Counted from the first letter of the stretch, positions 8,488 to 18,795 are shown. The stretch is DNA of 64,000 nt from Luteolibacter arcticus (GCF_025950235.1 NZ_JAPDDT010000006.1:186001-250000), one strand, 5' to 3'. Notes: generated from the letters alone by a model not told the origin. Numbers and translations are program-made.

Positions 8488-11400
8488 CTAGGGCGAGATC
8501 TCCACCCGGAGGCGGGCGAACTTTTTGGCGTCCGGTGCCCGCGGGATCGTGAGCGTCACCGTGTCGGTGCCGTTGAGGTTGTCGGTGACGGTCACCCCGG
8601 CAGTGGAACCGGCGGTGTTGTTGCCGACGGTGTAAGTGGACGGCCACGCGGCGAGCGTGGTGCCCACGTCGATGAAGACGCTGGTATCCACCGTCTTGGA
8701 ATCCTGGTCGCGCAGGAAGGTGAAGACGAGGTTGCCTCCCGGAGTGGTCAATTTGGGAAGCTTGCCCAGATCCTTGGTGGTGGCCAGTCCGCCGAGGACA
8801 TACTCGATGGCGTTGGGGACGCCGTCGTTGTCGAAGTCCTGGTTGGCGGCCTGCGAAGGCGCGTTCGTGCCGGCCCAGGTGCTGTAGCCTCCGCCGCCCG
8901 GATTGGCTTCGAGCGTCACCGCGCCGCTGTCGGCATAGCGGATCTTGAAGGTATTGAGTCCGGTATTGAAGGTGGCTCCTTCCGCCAACCCATTGAAGGT
9001 ACCGCCAAGCGAGCCGGTGTAGGTGATCAGCGTGAGCTTGGTGCCGGAGGCGATCGTGGCGGGAACCCCGGCGATGTCGGTGATGGCGAGGGTTCCACCC
9101 AGCGTGACGTTGCCGGTGACGTTGACGACATCGGCGGAGGGGGTGCCGGACGAATCGATTTGGGCACCGAGGGCGGCACCTGAAGGCAGCGTGAGGGCAC
9201 CGGTGGCGAGGGACTCGATACCGCTGGTGCCCGGAGCGATGGTGCCACCGGATTCCAGGACCACCGCGCCGCTGACAGCGCCGGTGCCACCGAGGGTGGC
9301 GGTGGCTTTTACGGTGATAGTGTTGGTGCCGGTGGCGGAGCCGCTGAGGTTGTTTGCCAGCAAGGCACCGCCGGTGACGGATGTCGCACCGGTATAGGTG
9401 CTCGCACTCGCGAGGATGAGCGTGCCGCTGGTGGACTTAGTGAAAATCCCCCCGTTGTTGAGCTGGCCCAGATTCCTGAGTGTTCCGTCCTTCGCGTTGA
9501 ATGTGACGGGGTTGGCGGCTCCGATCGCGAACCCGCCCATGTCGAGTGTGCCGCCATCGAGATTAATGGTGGCGAAGCTGTTGGCGGTGGTGCCGGTCCT
9601 GGTGATATTGCCGCCCAGGGTAGCGGTGCCGCCTGTCAGGTTGATCTCGGCGTCGGCGATGTGGGTTCCGGTTGCATTGGCCATCGCGATGCCGCCGATA
9701 TTCGCGGTGCCGCCGCCGATATTCAGGGTGCCCGTGCTGGTGGCGGTTCCGGTGCCCGTTTTCGTCGCCAGGACAATGCTGCTGACATCCAGAGAGCCCG
9801 AGTCAAAAGAGAATGTGGCATCACAGCCGGAGGCTCCGGAATTGCCTGTCCTGACAGCCATCGTGAGAATTCCGAGCCGCACGTTGGAGGAATGGCCCGT
9901 CAGGTCCACCGTTCCCGACAGGATCGCGCCCGTTGCCTGGGGGGTATTGACCACGTTCATGGTGGCGCGTCCGTCGATGGGATCGGCGGCCGTGCGAATC
10001 TTGAGCGTGCCGCTGTCGGTGTTGAATTGGATCGCGCCGCTGGCCCGCTGGCCGTTGGTGGGACCCGAGCCAATGGTGACGGTGTTGGCATTGATGGTGT
10101 TGGTCGTGTCACCGAGCTTGAGTGTCTGAACCGAGGCGTGACTCGTGGTGCCGCCGACATCGAGCGTATCAGCAGTGACGGTGCTGGTTTTGGCAAGGAT
10201 GACCGTGGATGCACCCGCGCTGGTGCCCTCGGACGCACCCAGCACATCGCCCACGCGGAAAGTTCCCCCCGTTCCCAGATTGGCGGTGAATGCCGACAGG
10301 CCGCTCATGTCGAGCTTGGCGGCGTTGTCGACGGTGGCCCCCCCGCTGGCGCCACCCACCTGGAACGTGCCGCCGGGATTGCTGACAGTGAACTCACCTG
10401 CGCCGGTGATCGTCGCCAGCGTGGTGCTGGCGTCGGCATTCCGGCCAATGGTAACGGGGCCATTGACGGCGAGGATCTTGCCACCCGCGATGCTGATGGT
10501 ATCGGCATTCGTTGAGTTAGAATTCGACACCGTCAGCCCCCCAATCGTCTGATTGAAGGTGCCTAAATCGAGCGCGGCCGGAGTGGTGCCGCTGCCGGTG
10601 GAGTTCAGGGCGACCACGGCGGCCGTTGGCAGGGTATCGTCGGCACTGATGGCCAGCGTGCCGCCATTGATGAGGGTGGCACCGGTGTGGGGAGCCACGG
10701 TGGTCAGGGTCAGCTTGTTGGCACCAAACTTGGCCAAGCCGAGATCACCGAAGTGATTGACCGGGTCGAAGGAGAAGTCGCCGCCGGTGGTATCGATTCC
10801 CAATAAGGCTCCGATATCGAAGGCGGCGGGGTTGTTGAGGAGCAAGTCATCAAGGTTGCTCTGGGCGAATTGACCCGCACCCCCGGCGTTCACCACCAAG
10901 GTCGCGCCATTGGCAATCGAGATTCTCGAGTAGTCGTTGGCGGGCACTGACGCGAGCTGTTGAAACTGGAGGATGCCGGCGCCGATGGTGGTGGTGCCGC
11001 CGTAAGTGTTGCTACCTCCGAGGATCCAAGTGCCCGTGCCGTTCTTCACAACTGACGTCAGGTTCGTGCCTGGAGCATTGTCAGGGATCCCACCGGAGAG
11101 CACACCGGTGCCCGTGCCGGTCAGAGTGAGGGTCTTGCTATCGGCGCCGGTGGCGGTAAGCGCACCGGTGAGGGTGAGGACGCCGCTACCCGATTGATCG
11201 ATGGTGCCGCCGCCAGTGGTTCCGGCGAGATTGATGACGCGGTCGGAGGTATCTCCGGGGCCGGTGTATCTGAGGGTGGCGGTGAAGTCGTCCGAGCCGA
11301 GGTCGATGGTGCCGGCTGACCCGGTGGTCACGTCTCCGATGGCGCTGGGACCGCCATTCACGGACTTGATCGAGTTGATGCTCAGGATGCCGTCTCTAAC

Positions 11401-13815
11401 ACGGGTGGTGCCGGAATAGGTGTTCAGTCCGCTGAGGGTCAGCGTGCCGAAGTTGTCCTTTATCAACGATCCGGAGCCGCTGATGACGCCTGATAGCGTC
11501 TGGTTGGCGGAGGAGTTGTAAAGAAAGACGCCCTCATTGGCAATGGTCCCCGCGAAGGTGCCATTGCCGAGTCTGCCCGCTTCGCCGATTTCGAGCGTGC
11601 CACCGAGAATGTCGATATTGCCGGTGAAAGCGTTCACCCCGGTGAGGGTGAGCTTGCCGCTGCCGGATTTGGTCAGTGCGCTCGCACCGCTGACGACGCC
11701 GGAAATCAGTTGATCCGAGTTGCTGGCGTATTCGATCGATCCACCCAGGACGCTGGTGGGGCCGGTGTAGGTCAATGCACCCGTGAGGACCAGCGTGCCC
11801 GTGCCCAGCTTGGTGAGGCCCAAAGCATCCGCTTCACCATTGGTGTTCGCGATGTCGCTGGCGTAGGTGAAAGTGCCGCCGGCGTTGGTGGTATCGATGC
11901 CAAGCGCGGAATCGTTCAGGAATCCACCCGAGCCGTTCCCAAGCGCCTTGAGCGCATCAAGGTCGGCGGATGTGAACTCGCCTGCGCCCCCGACGCTCAC
12001 GGCGAGGGTGCCGCCGCTGCCGACAATGAGATTGGTGGCGTTCCAACTGGCCGGAGTGTTGTTATAAAGCGAAACCTTCTGCGGAAAGAGCGCGACGCCA
12101 CCGCTGATCCGGGTGGGACCGGTATAGGTGTTGGTGCCAATTAGCGTTAACACGCCGGTGCCCAGCTTGTGCAGGCCAAGGACATTCGCACCGCCATTCG
12201 AGTCGCCGATGTTGCTTGCGTAGGTGAAGTTCCCTCCAGCATTGGTGGTATTGATGCCGAGCAAGGAACCGCTGAGAAATCCTCCGGCGCCCGTGCCAAG
12301 TGCTTTCAAGGAATCGAGGTCGGCGGCGGTGAACTCACCGGTGCCACCCACATTCACCCCGAGAGTCCCGCCGCTGTTGACGATGAGATTGGCGGCTGTC
12401 CAGTTGGCGGGCGTGTTGTTGTAGAGTGAAACCTGCTTCGCGAACACGAGATTGCCGCCGTTGACGGTGAAGGCACCGGTGTTGGTATTGGCAGCGGACA
12501 GAGCAACGGTCCCGGAGTTGTCCTTGATGAACCCACCGGCACCGCTGAGGACGCCGGAAAGGGTCTGGTTGGCCGTACTGTTGAAACGAATTGTGCCTGC
12601 ATTCGAGATCGTCCCGGCATAGGCTCCGTTTTGTAACTGGCCCGCACCATTGATTTCAAGTGTTCCTCCGGTGATCGTGGTGGCACCCGAATAGGCATTG
12701 ACTCCGCTCAGGGTAAGTGTGCCGGCAGTGGTTTTCGTCAGGTCGACCGTCGTGCTGTTGCCGCCAAACAGATTTCCCGCAATGATCCCGCCAAAACTGC
12801 CGCTTTCAACGGTCAGGATAGACGTACTGGCGACGGCATTCTTGGTGAAGCTCCCGAGCCCCGTCAAATCACGGACAAAGGTGCTGGAACCCGCGAGCAG
12901 AGACACAACGCCACCGGATTTGATTTCAAGATCATTGTTGTTGGGATCCAACAGCGAGCCGGCGAACAGGGCTAAATTCGAACCGCTCTCCACCACGATC
13001 TTGCCGGTGAAGGCGTTGAAACCCGCTCCGCCAGTGCCGATGGTCGTGCGGCGATGAGGAGTCAAGGCAACCGCCCCCCCGTTCGGGCCAAGAACCACGG
13101 TTCCCGTTCCGGAGACGTTGCCCGAAATGGTGGTCGAGCCCACATGGGTGTCCACGTTGAATTCCGAGCGTTTCACTACAAGCGTGCTGCCCGCATTCAA
13201 GGTGACGAGGCCGGTGGAGAGGGAGCGGTTTGCCGTTCCAAGCAGATCGAGCGTCGCGCTGTTGCTGGCGCTCACTGAAAGGGTGTTGGCAACTGCGCCG
13301 AGCGTGCCGGTGGTGCTCAGGGCCAAGGTGCCACCACTCAGTGTGGAACCGCCCGCGTAGGTGTTCGCTCCACTCAGGGTCAGCGTTCCAGCGCCATTCT
13401 TGATCAAGCCGGAAGTTCCTGCGAGGACGGCAGTGATGTTGGCGCTCTTTCCCGTGCCGAGGTCGCCCACGGTGATGGTCGGGGTGCCACCGACCAGGGT
13501 GAGGATGTTGGTGGCGCTAACATTGTTATCGAGAAGCCAACCCGCGGCGGTGGCGGTGTCGGTGTCTCCAAAGTTCAGATTCCCGATGGTGCGCGCAGTG
13601 TTCAGATGGACGATATTGTCCGTCGTTAGATCCAGCGTGCTGAAGTCAGCGGTTGATCCAGAGCCATCGGCAATCGCGGCAGCCGACCAGTTGCCGGTGG
13701 CGCTCCAAAGACCGCCGGCCGTGGGATTCGTCCAAGTGCCGCTCGCGGCGTTCGAGTGGAGCGAAGTGGAACCGAAAAGAAGGCTTAGGTGGATGAAACG
13801 AGGGGTCTTTTTCAT
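8488..13815 (-). CDS. Giant secreted autotransporter-associated beta-strand repeat (PATR) protein
   Basis: The protein has 1775 residues and opens with a short signal peptide (MKKTPRFIHLSLLFGSTSLHSNA). Nearly all of it is PATR units of the type GxGTLTLxGANTYxGxTxxxGGTL, which fold as a beta-solenoid. Two adjacent units are long tandem copies of about 119 residues starting SLYNNTPANW and SLYNNTPASW (period about 357 bp, near 11770-12470). The last 140 residues form a calcium-binding-like stretch (DFDNDGVPNAIEYVLGG) and a beta domain, nearly identical to the end of the protein at 18796-22794. There is no beta-barrel translocator, so it is not a classical autotransporter. A surface or S-layer-like role is inferred. 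It follows 13853-14689 by 37 bp and is the last gene of the operon started at 18425. Confidence 0.85.
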   Translation of the reverse strand: MKKTPRFIHLSLLFGSTSLHSNAASGTWTNPTAGGLWSATGNWSAAAIADGSGSTADFSTLDLTTDNIVHLNTARTIGNLNFGDTDTATAAGWLLDNNVSATNILTLVGGTPTITVGDLGTGKSANITAVLAGTSGLIKNGAGTLTLSGANTYAGGSTLSGGTLALSTTGTLGAVANTLSVSASNSATLDLLGTANRSLSTGLVTLNAGSTLVVKRSEFNVDTHVGSTTISGNVSGTGTVVLGPNGGAVALTPHRRTTIGTGGAGFNAFTGKIVVESGSNLALFAGSLLDPNNNDLEIKSGGVVSLLAGSSTFVRDLTGLGSFTKNAVASTSILTVESGSFGGIIAGNLFGGNSTTVDLTKTTAGTLTLSGVNAYSGATTITGGTLEINGAGQLQNGAYAGTISNAGTIRFNSTANQTLSGVLSGAGGFIKDNSGTVALSAANTNTGAFTVNGGNLVFAKQVSLYNNTPANWTAANLIVNSGGTLGVNVGGTGEFTAADLDSLKALGTGAGGFLSGSLLGINTTNAGGNFTYASNIGDSNGGANVLGLHKLGTGVLTLIGTNTYTGPTRISGGVALFPQKVSLYNNTPASWNATNLIVGSGGTLAVSVGGAGEFTSADLDALKALGNGSGGFLNDSALGIDTTNAGGTFTYASDIANTNGEADALGLTKLGTGTLVLTGALTYTGPTSVLGGSIEYASNSDQLISGVVSGASALTKSGSGKLTLTGVNAFTGNIDILGGTLEIGEAGRLGNGTFAGTIANEGVFLYNSSANQTLSGVISGSGSLIKDNFGTLTLSGLNTYSGTTRVRDGILSINSIKSVNGGPSAIGDVTTGSAGTIDLGSDDFTATLRYTGPGDTSDRVINLAGTTGGGTIDQSGSGVLTLTGALTATGADSKTLTLTGTGTGVLSGGIPDNAPGTNLTSVVKNGTGTWILGGSNTYGGTTTIGAGILQFQQLASVPANDYSRISIANGATLVVNAGGAGQFAQSNLDDLLLNNPAAFDIGALLGIDTTGGDFSFDPVNHFGDLGLAKFGANKLTLTTVAPHTGATLINGGTLAISADDTLPTAAVVALNSTGSGTTPAALDLGTFNQTIGGLTVSNSNSTNADTISIAGGKILAVNGPVTIGRNADASTTLATITGAGEFTVSNPGGTFQVGGASGGATVDNAAKLDMSGLSAFTANLGTGGTFRVGDVLGASEGTSAGASTVILAKTSTVTADTLDVGGTTSHASVQTLKLGDTTNTINANTVTIGSGPTNGQRASGAIQFNTDSGTLKIRTAADPIDGRATMNVVNTPQATGAILSGTVDLTGHSSNVRLGILTMAVRTGNSGASGCDATFSFDSGSLDVSSIVLATKTGTGTATSTGTLNIGGGTANIGGIAMANATGTHIADAEINLTGGTATLGGNITRTGTTANSFATINLDGGTLDMGGFAIGAANPVTFNAKDGTLRNLGQLNNGGIFTKSTSGTLILASASTYTGATSVTGGALLANNLSGSATGTNTITVKATATLGGTGAVSGAVVLESGGTIAPGTSGIESLATGALTLPSGAALGAQIDSSGTPSADVVNVTGNVTLGGTLAITDIAGVPATIASGTKLTLITYTGSLGGTFNGLAEGATFNTGLNTFKIRYADSGAVTLEANPGGGGYSTWAGTNAPSQAANQDFDNDGVPNAIEYVLGGLATTKDLGKLPKLTTPGGNLVFTFLRDQDSKTVDTSVFIDVGTTLAAWPSTYTVGNNTAGSTAGVTVTDNLNGTDTVTLTIPRAPDAKKFARLRVEISP

Positions 13816-13852
13816 TGGGTTTTGGAGGCAGGAAATTCAGATCCGAAAAAAA

Positions 13853-14689
13853 CTAACGTGGCGGACGCTCGTCCTTAGCGGTTTGGGTGGGGAGCTTGAA
13901 GGGCTCGTGATCGACCACGGTGCGCACGGCGGGGGCGATCGCACCGGGCGTGACGTGAATGATGAAGATGCGACGCAGGGTCTTGAGATACTGGACCTGC
14001 CGCTCGACGAAGGGCATCCATTCCTTTCCCTTTCCCTTGGCCGCCATGGCATAGAAATTGGTCTGCCCCATGTGGTACTCGTTCAGGTCCTTGACCATGG
14101 GCACCGAAGTGACCTTTCCCGCGGGGAGGCTGAGTCTGGTTGCCCCGGCCTGCATCCCCATCTGCGCGGTGGTGAGGTTGATCACCCTGGATTCGCCGAA
14201 TGGAAACGCTCCGGCCGAATCATCCACCGCGAGAAGGTGATAGGGCACCTTGGCTCCTGCCGCCGTGGGGGCGACCACCAAGATGCAGCGATGCACCTCA
14301 GCGGGAATCACTGCCGTCGCGAGCACAGGTGGGTTCACCTTAGGATCTGCGGGCGAAGGTCCGTAGATCGAGATCGTGTTGTTCACCACCTCGATCTGCC
14401 GGGGTGCCGACAATCCTTCTGCGATCAGATCCAGCTTGTTGAGGCCGGTGGACGGCGTTCGCACCTGAAGTACTGCATCCGGATTCGTTGGATCTTGGAG
14501 GACGGCACGAATCTCAATGGTACGGGCGGCGGTGACGGTAGCGGAGACTTTCACCTTGATCTCCGCGGTTCTGATGGTGGCAGCGGCGGCATCGGTTTCG
14601 ACTCTAGCAGCCCCAGGGGTCTGGGCGGATGCCGCCAAAGAAATTCCGAGCAGGCCGAAAATTGAAACGAATCGTAAGTAAGTTTTCAT
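13853..14689 (-). CDS. Secreted protein of unknown function in the Verru_Chthon A/PATR operon
   Basis: The protein has 278 residues with a signal peptide (MKTYLRFVSIFGLLGISLAASA). No family is recognised. The first half has two beta-rich segments (KVKVSATVTAARTIEIRAV and a later hydrophobic region), and the C-terminus is charged. The gene starts 6 bp after the stop of the Verru_Chthon A-like gene and ends 37 bp before the PATR gene, so the three are probably one transcript. A role in assembling or anchoring one of its two neighbours is a guess from position only. Confidence 0.7.
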   Translation of the reverse strand: MKTYLRFVSIFGLLGISLAASAQTPGAARVETDAAAATIRTAEIKVKVSATVTAARTIEIRAVLQDPTNPDAVLQVRTPSTGLNKLDLIAEGLSAPRQIEVVNNTISIYGPSPADPKVNPPVLATAVIPAEVHRCILVVAPTAAGAKVPYHLLAVDDSAGAFPFGESRVINLTTAQMGMQAGATRLSLPAGKVTSVPMVKDLNEYHMGQTNFYAMAAKGKGKEWMPFVERQVQYLKTLRRIFIIHVTPGAIAPAVRTVVDHEPFKLPTQTAKDERPPR

Positions 14690-14695
14690 GGTGAT

Positions 14696-17600
14696 TCAGA
14701 TTTCAGAGGGTGAGAGCCAGCGAAAAGACATGACCTTGAGGCGACGGCCAAATTTGAGATTCACCGTACTACTGGAGACATCCGATTGGTAGATGTTCGT
14801 CGCCGCGCTATCGGCCGGATCCACATATTCTGGGACGCGTTGGACAACTGCTTCGGCGTAGGCACGGGCGATGACATCGCCGTCCCCATCGGTCGCCTCG
14901 CCGCAACTGCGGATCACGAAAGTGTCCGAACGGACGGTCGCGGAAGGTTCCAGAAGGTGCATCAGATCACCTTGGCTGATCCAGCCGGGCGCACCTTCCG
15001 CCGGATTATCTCCGGTAAGGGGGCGGGTCTTGTAGTTGAACAACGGGGCGCCAGAGATGTCCTTCGCATCGAAGTCCTCCGATTTGAGCAGCACCTGATT
15101 GAGGAATGTCCCGTCGTGGTTGATGCCGGATTTCTTGATCGCGACCTGAAGGGCACCGGCACGTGTCATCTCGGAATCCGCGCCGATCCTTCGGTTCACG
15201 AATTCGGAGAGCGAGAGAAATGGCCCCCGTGCGCGGACTTGGTCGACGATGCACCCGGCCAACTTTTCCACTTCGGCCGCAGAGAGTTCGCGGTATCCGT
15301 TGAAGTCCCGGGTGCGCTCGTTGTCGATGTCCGCGGCGGAGAATGGCTTGCTTGTCGAACCAGCAACCGGGAGGGACATTGCCATGATCGGCACATCGGC
15401 CGGTTTCTCATCCTTTAACTGACCGCTGGCCGCCCACAGGACGTTCACTTCGCTACCGCTCATGGCCGACAGCATCGCCTTCCATGCTTGAACGCTGGTG
15501 GAATTGACGTTGAACGGCCCTTTCACCATCTGGCAAAGGGCGAGCTGCTGGTAGGCATCAGCGGAGGGAGTGGATCCGGAGTAGCACTTGCTCGCCATCG
15601 ATTCCGCGGTCTCTCCCTCGGGCAACCAATGCTGGAAGCTCTGATTCGGCAATGCGCGGGCACCCGCCATGAAATCGCGGAATACTTGGGCCGCGCCGAC
15701 ACCGGCGGCGGGAGCCAGAGTGGAGAAATAGAATTCGTCATATAGCGCGTCGTTCGCCAGGATCGAGTGGTCCAGCAGGGGGTAGCTGACACCGTTAGCC
15801 TTGACCGAAGTGGTGGCCATCATCGGCGAGACCGACGAATTGGCCACGGGTTGGACGAAGGCCGGTTGAAAGGGAGTAGTCAGCGCATTGGACCGGCGGA
15901 AATCGGCAATCGACTGCAGCGGTCCAGATGGCAACTCGAAGGAAGCGCCGGATTTGATGCCCTTCATTGAGGTGTTGCCCGTTAGCGCAGGGGTGCGAGT
16001 TCCATTGATTTCGAACACGTCATCGATCTCTCCGGGCAGAGGCTGGAAGTTTAGCTCGCGAGAGAAGTTACCTGCGACATCGTTCTTGAGTTCCAGCTGT
16101 TCGACAGGGCTTGCGAAATTGTCGAACAGGAACGGCTTGCCCGCCAAGCGTCCGTCCAGCAACGAATTCACCCCGGATCCCGGTGTCCGGCTGCCGGTTT
16201 CATATACCCCGCCATTGGAGGTTCGGGCATAGGCCGACAACATGCCGATGGTTTTGACCTTGGCCTGATGAGCAAGCGGTTTGGTATTGGGTTCGTAAAA
16301 CTCGGTGGCAGACATTGCTCCCTTTTGTGGGAAGCGCTTAACGGCACCGAAGCGCTTGTCGAGGGTCAGTTGATCGTTATAGACGACGACGATTCCTCCA
16401 TACTGCGTCCCTTGGATGGTGGCATAAACCTTGAGCCGGTCGTTGGGTGCGGCCGGGGCGGCGGGCTGCATCAAGCCGAATTCGCAGTGAATCGTGTCGG
16501 CGGGTTCCGCCAGCTTGATCACGAGTGAGCCAGGGGTGGTTGACTGGGTATTGGGATTGGTAGGAACTGTGGAGTAACCGGGGACCATATAGTCACAGTC
16601 GTATCCCACTCCTTTTCCAGCAAAGCCGGGTTTGGCCTTTACCGGGTTGACTGCGCCGGTGCCACTCACCCCGCTGGCATTGTTACCATTGTCAAACAGC
16701 GGATTGGTGGAATTCGGCATGAACTTCAATCCTGGATCGACATAGGGACCACAGACCAAGGTCTGTCCCGGCTGCATGGTAATAGGCTTGCGAGTGCCGC
16801 TGGCATCCGGGCTCGTCCAGTTGGAGATGTCCATGGCGAATGATTTCTCGCCGCGGTTCGAAGGGGTGATGCGCAAATCGCCGATCCTCGCCATCTCAGC
16901 GCTCATAGGGACATTGTTCACATAGAATTTGATTCCGAGTGGCAGGTTTCGCATCACCACCTGCATCTGGTCGAACTCCAGTACCACATTGTAAGGGTTG
17001 TGAAGCGTGACCAGCGGTGTATTCAGCAAGTGCATCAGATAGGGCATGCTCGGCTTTCGGGTGAGCAAATGTTCATCACGTAACACCAGGCTGACGAGGA
17101 ACTCTACTTTTGCGATGACGGGAACAGGGGCGAAACCGACGGGTGCCTTAAGAGCAAATTTCGCATCGTTTATGTTGATCTTCTCTTTGGGGGCAACCCG
17201 GAAGGTGGGGGCTGTATCCGGTTTGATGAGATCTTTGTAGGTCTTGTGGTAGCTTGCGAGGGCCGACCAGTTAGGGTCGGACGGGGCGGTAATTCCGCTG
17301 GTGGATTCGAAGAGCTTTTTTCCGGCGTATGCCGGAGGCAAGGCGGAGGCCTCGAACATGGAGGTGAGGTCCTTTTTGATCCCGCCATTCCGCACATCGG
17401 TCAACAGCCCAAGCGAATAGGGAGTGATATCGTTCCGGAATTTTTTAGGAATACCCGTATCTTTAGCGAACAATTCCGTCTGGTTGAAGTCCACCAATTT
17501 GCCGGCCGCGGTTTTCGCTTCGCCGAACGAGTTGGCCGTGTCGTCCTTTGGAAGGAAGTCCAGCATCTTTCCATCCGCGTCACCAATGACTGAGACCTCC

Positions 17601-18373
17601 GGTCGGTTTCCGGACAGCAGTGCCCGCTTCTCCGCCATGGACGAGTTTAGGTCTGGATCCCGGTAAGTGCCGATTCTTGCTTTCACGGCCTCATCTGAGA
17701 CATGCCATGCATAGGCTCCTGCCGGCTTTCCGTTGTGGGCCACCAGAACCCGCCCGGCTTTTATCTTCGGAGCGTCCGGCCCGGCTTGTCCCAGCGAGCC
17801 CTCTCCCACCAACTCGATCGTTTGGTCCTGGTAATCCGTCTCCCCGTAGGTGGGGTTGGTGGCCGCTTGAGGGTCGGCATCGGAAACCAGCCAACGCTGA
17901 AATCGCTTCGACTTTTCCCCTGCGTAGTCCGGGGAAGCGTTGGAGAAATCCTTGATCTCGCCAAGAACATCCCAAGAACTCCAAACCCCTGTAAGATTCG
18001 CCTTCTTTGGTTCTTCGGAGTGAAGTTCGGAGGTCGCCGTGACCGCCTTGTCCGATCCCGCGCACTTCTGCAAATCTCCGATTGCCAACATGAGGGCCAA
18101 CCGCGCATTGGCCCGGGCTTCGGCCATAGCGGAGCCGGACGCGCTCTGACGAAGTGAGATTGACGAAAGGCCCAATAGTCCCACGGCAATCACGGTGAGC
18201 AAAGTCATCAGCATGAGTACCACAATGATGGCGAAGCCCCTCTTTCGCGAGAATCCCGAACGGCGTGATGCCAAGTTCGTAAGGCCCGGTCCCAGCGGGT
18301 GAGTGGCCGGGTTGGAATCAGCGACCCTCGGGCCACTCGGTCGGAGCGATTCGCGTGACGAAAGATTTTTCAT
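14696..18373 (-). CDS. Verru_Chthon cassette protein A-like, prepilin-type N-terminus
   Basis: The protein has 1225 residues. After a 45-residue basic leader comes RKRGF followed by a 24-residue hydrophobic helix (about 47-70), then EARANARLALMLAIGDLQK. This is the signature start of the Verru_Chthon cassette protein A family (TIGR02600 in my memory), whose members look like very large pseudopilins. As in GspK-type pseudopilins, residue +5 after the cleavage Gly is not Glu. The rest is a long soluble region without a recognised domain. Cassette proteins B, C and D, usually adjacent, are absent; a secreted protein and a PATR protein follow instead. A role in secretion or a surface filament is inferred from the prepilin-like start. 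The promoter element lies 50-110 bp upstream. Confidence 0.8.
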   Translation of the reverse strand: MKNLSSRESLRPSGPRVADSNPATHPLGPGLTNLASRRSGFSRKRGFAIIVVLMLMTLLTVIAVGLLGLSSISLRQSASGSAMAEARANARLALMLAIGDLQKCAGSDKAVTATSELHSEEPKKANLTGVWSSWDVLGEIKDFSNASPDYAGEKSKRFQRWLVSDADPQAATNPTYGETDYQDQTIELVGEGSLGQAGPDAPKIKAGRVLVAHNGKPAGAYAWHVSDEAVKARIGTYRDPDLNSSMAEKRALLSGNRPEVSVIGDADGKMLDFLPKDDTANSFGEAKTAAGKLVDFNQTELFAKDTGIPKKFRNDITPYSLGLLTDVRNGGIKKDLTSMFEASALPPAYAGKKLFESTSGITAPSDPNWSALASYHKTYKDLIKPDTAPTFRVAPKEKININDAKFALKAPVGFAPVPVIAKVEFLVSLVLRDEHLLTRKPSMPYLMHLLNTPLVTLHNPYNVVLEFDQMQVVMRNLPLGIKFYVNNVPMSAEMARIGDLRITPSNRGEKSFAMDISNWTSPDASGTRKPITMQPGQTLVCGPYVDPGLKFMPNSTNPLFDNGNNASGVSGTGAVNPVKAKPGFAGKGVGYDCDYMVPGYSTVPTNPNTQSTTPGSLVIKLAEPADTIHCEFGLMQPAAPAAPNDRLKVYATIQGTQYGGIVVVYNDQLTLDKRFGAVKRFPQKGAMSATEFYEPNTKPLAHQAKVKTIGMLSAYARTSNGGVYETGSRTPGSGVNSLLDGRLAGKPFLFDNFASPVEQLELKNDVAGNFSRELNFQPLPGEIDDVFEINGTRTPALTGNTSMKGIKSGASFELPSGPLQSIADFRRSNALTTPFQPAFVQPVANSSVSPMMATTSVKANGVSYPLLDHSILANDALYDEFYFSTLAPAAGVGAAQVFRDFMAGARALPNQSFQHWLPEGETAESMASKCYSGSTPSADAYQQLALCQMVKGPFNVNSTSVQAWKAMLSAMSGSEVNVLWAASGQLKDEKPADVPIMAMSLPVAGSTSKPFSAADIDNERTRDFNGYRELSAAEVEKLAGCIVDQVRARGPFLSLSEFVNRRIGADSEMTRAGALQVAIKKSGINHDGTFLNQVLLKSEDFDAKDISGAPLFNYKTRPLTGDNPAEGAPGWISQGDLMHLLEPSATVRSDTFVIRSCGEATDGDGDVIARAYAEAVVQRVPEYVDPADSAATNIYQSDVSSSTVNLKFGRRLKVMSFRWLSPSEI

Positions 18374-18424
18374 GAATACCGCGTTTTTTGAGCGGGAGAG
18401 CGCGCTTGTAACTCCATTGAATAC

Positions 18425-18482
18425 ACCACAGCCGCGAGGTTTGGGCCATGGACGTTCACCCCAAAAGGATGGATGATCTTAT
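18425..18482 (-). promoter_or_regulatory. AraC-type 21-bp direct-repeat promoter, site 3 (Verru_Chthon A operon)
   Basis: ATGGA at 18448-18452 and 18469-18473, with outer flank ATGGATGATCTTAT. Toward the gene: GTCCAT, 17-bp spacer, TGTGGT at 18425-18430. The leader would be about 45 nt. The remaining part of this 420-bp gap holds the hairpin at 18717 and nothing else that I recognise. Confidence 0.72.
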
Positions 18483-18716
18483 TGGGGGAAGCCTTTCTTC
18501 CATTCGCCTCCGCAGGGCCATGCCGCTGGGGAAACTCGCCCGGAGTGAACGGTAACGTTCGACGAACCTGCACCCGCGTCATGGTGCGAAACCGGCACCG
18601 GGGCGTTGCGTGATCTATCGCTGCCACGAGAAAGCGATCCATCGCAAGCTTTCCGAGAATATCCACCAGCGCCCACGTCGATGCGACGATCTGCCCCTCT
18701 CCTTCGACAATACAAA

Positions 18717-18742
18717 CGCCGCGCGGATTACTCCGCGCGGCG
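18717..18742 (-). terminator. Conserved GC-rich terminator hairpin, copy 2
   Basis: A perfect 11-bp stem (CGCCGCGCGGA / TCCGCGCGGCG) with loop TTAC lies about 55 bp after the PATR stop at 18796. It is followed on the minus strand by GTTTGTATTG. The plus-strand flank shares CTTGACCTCGACGGGAAAT with copy 1. Confidence 0.7.
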
Positions 18743-18795
18743 CCGTTCCTTCCCTTCTTGACCTCGACGGGAAATTCTTGTCCGGGCTTCCGGGC

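Noticed and set aside
13361..14665. Plus-strand frame of 434 codons spanning the ends of two minus genes
   Set aside because: It crosses two genes with clear signal peptides on the other strand and has unnatural His/Gly/Arg-rich composition.
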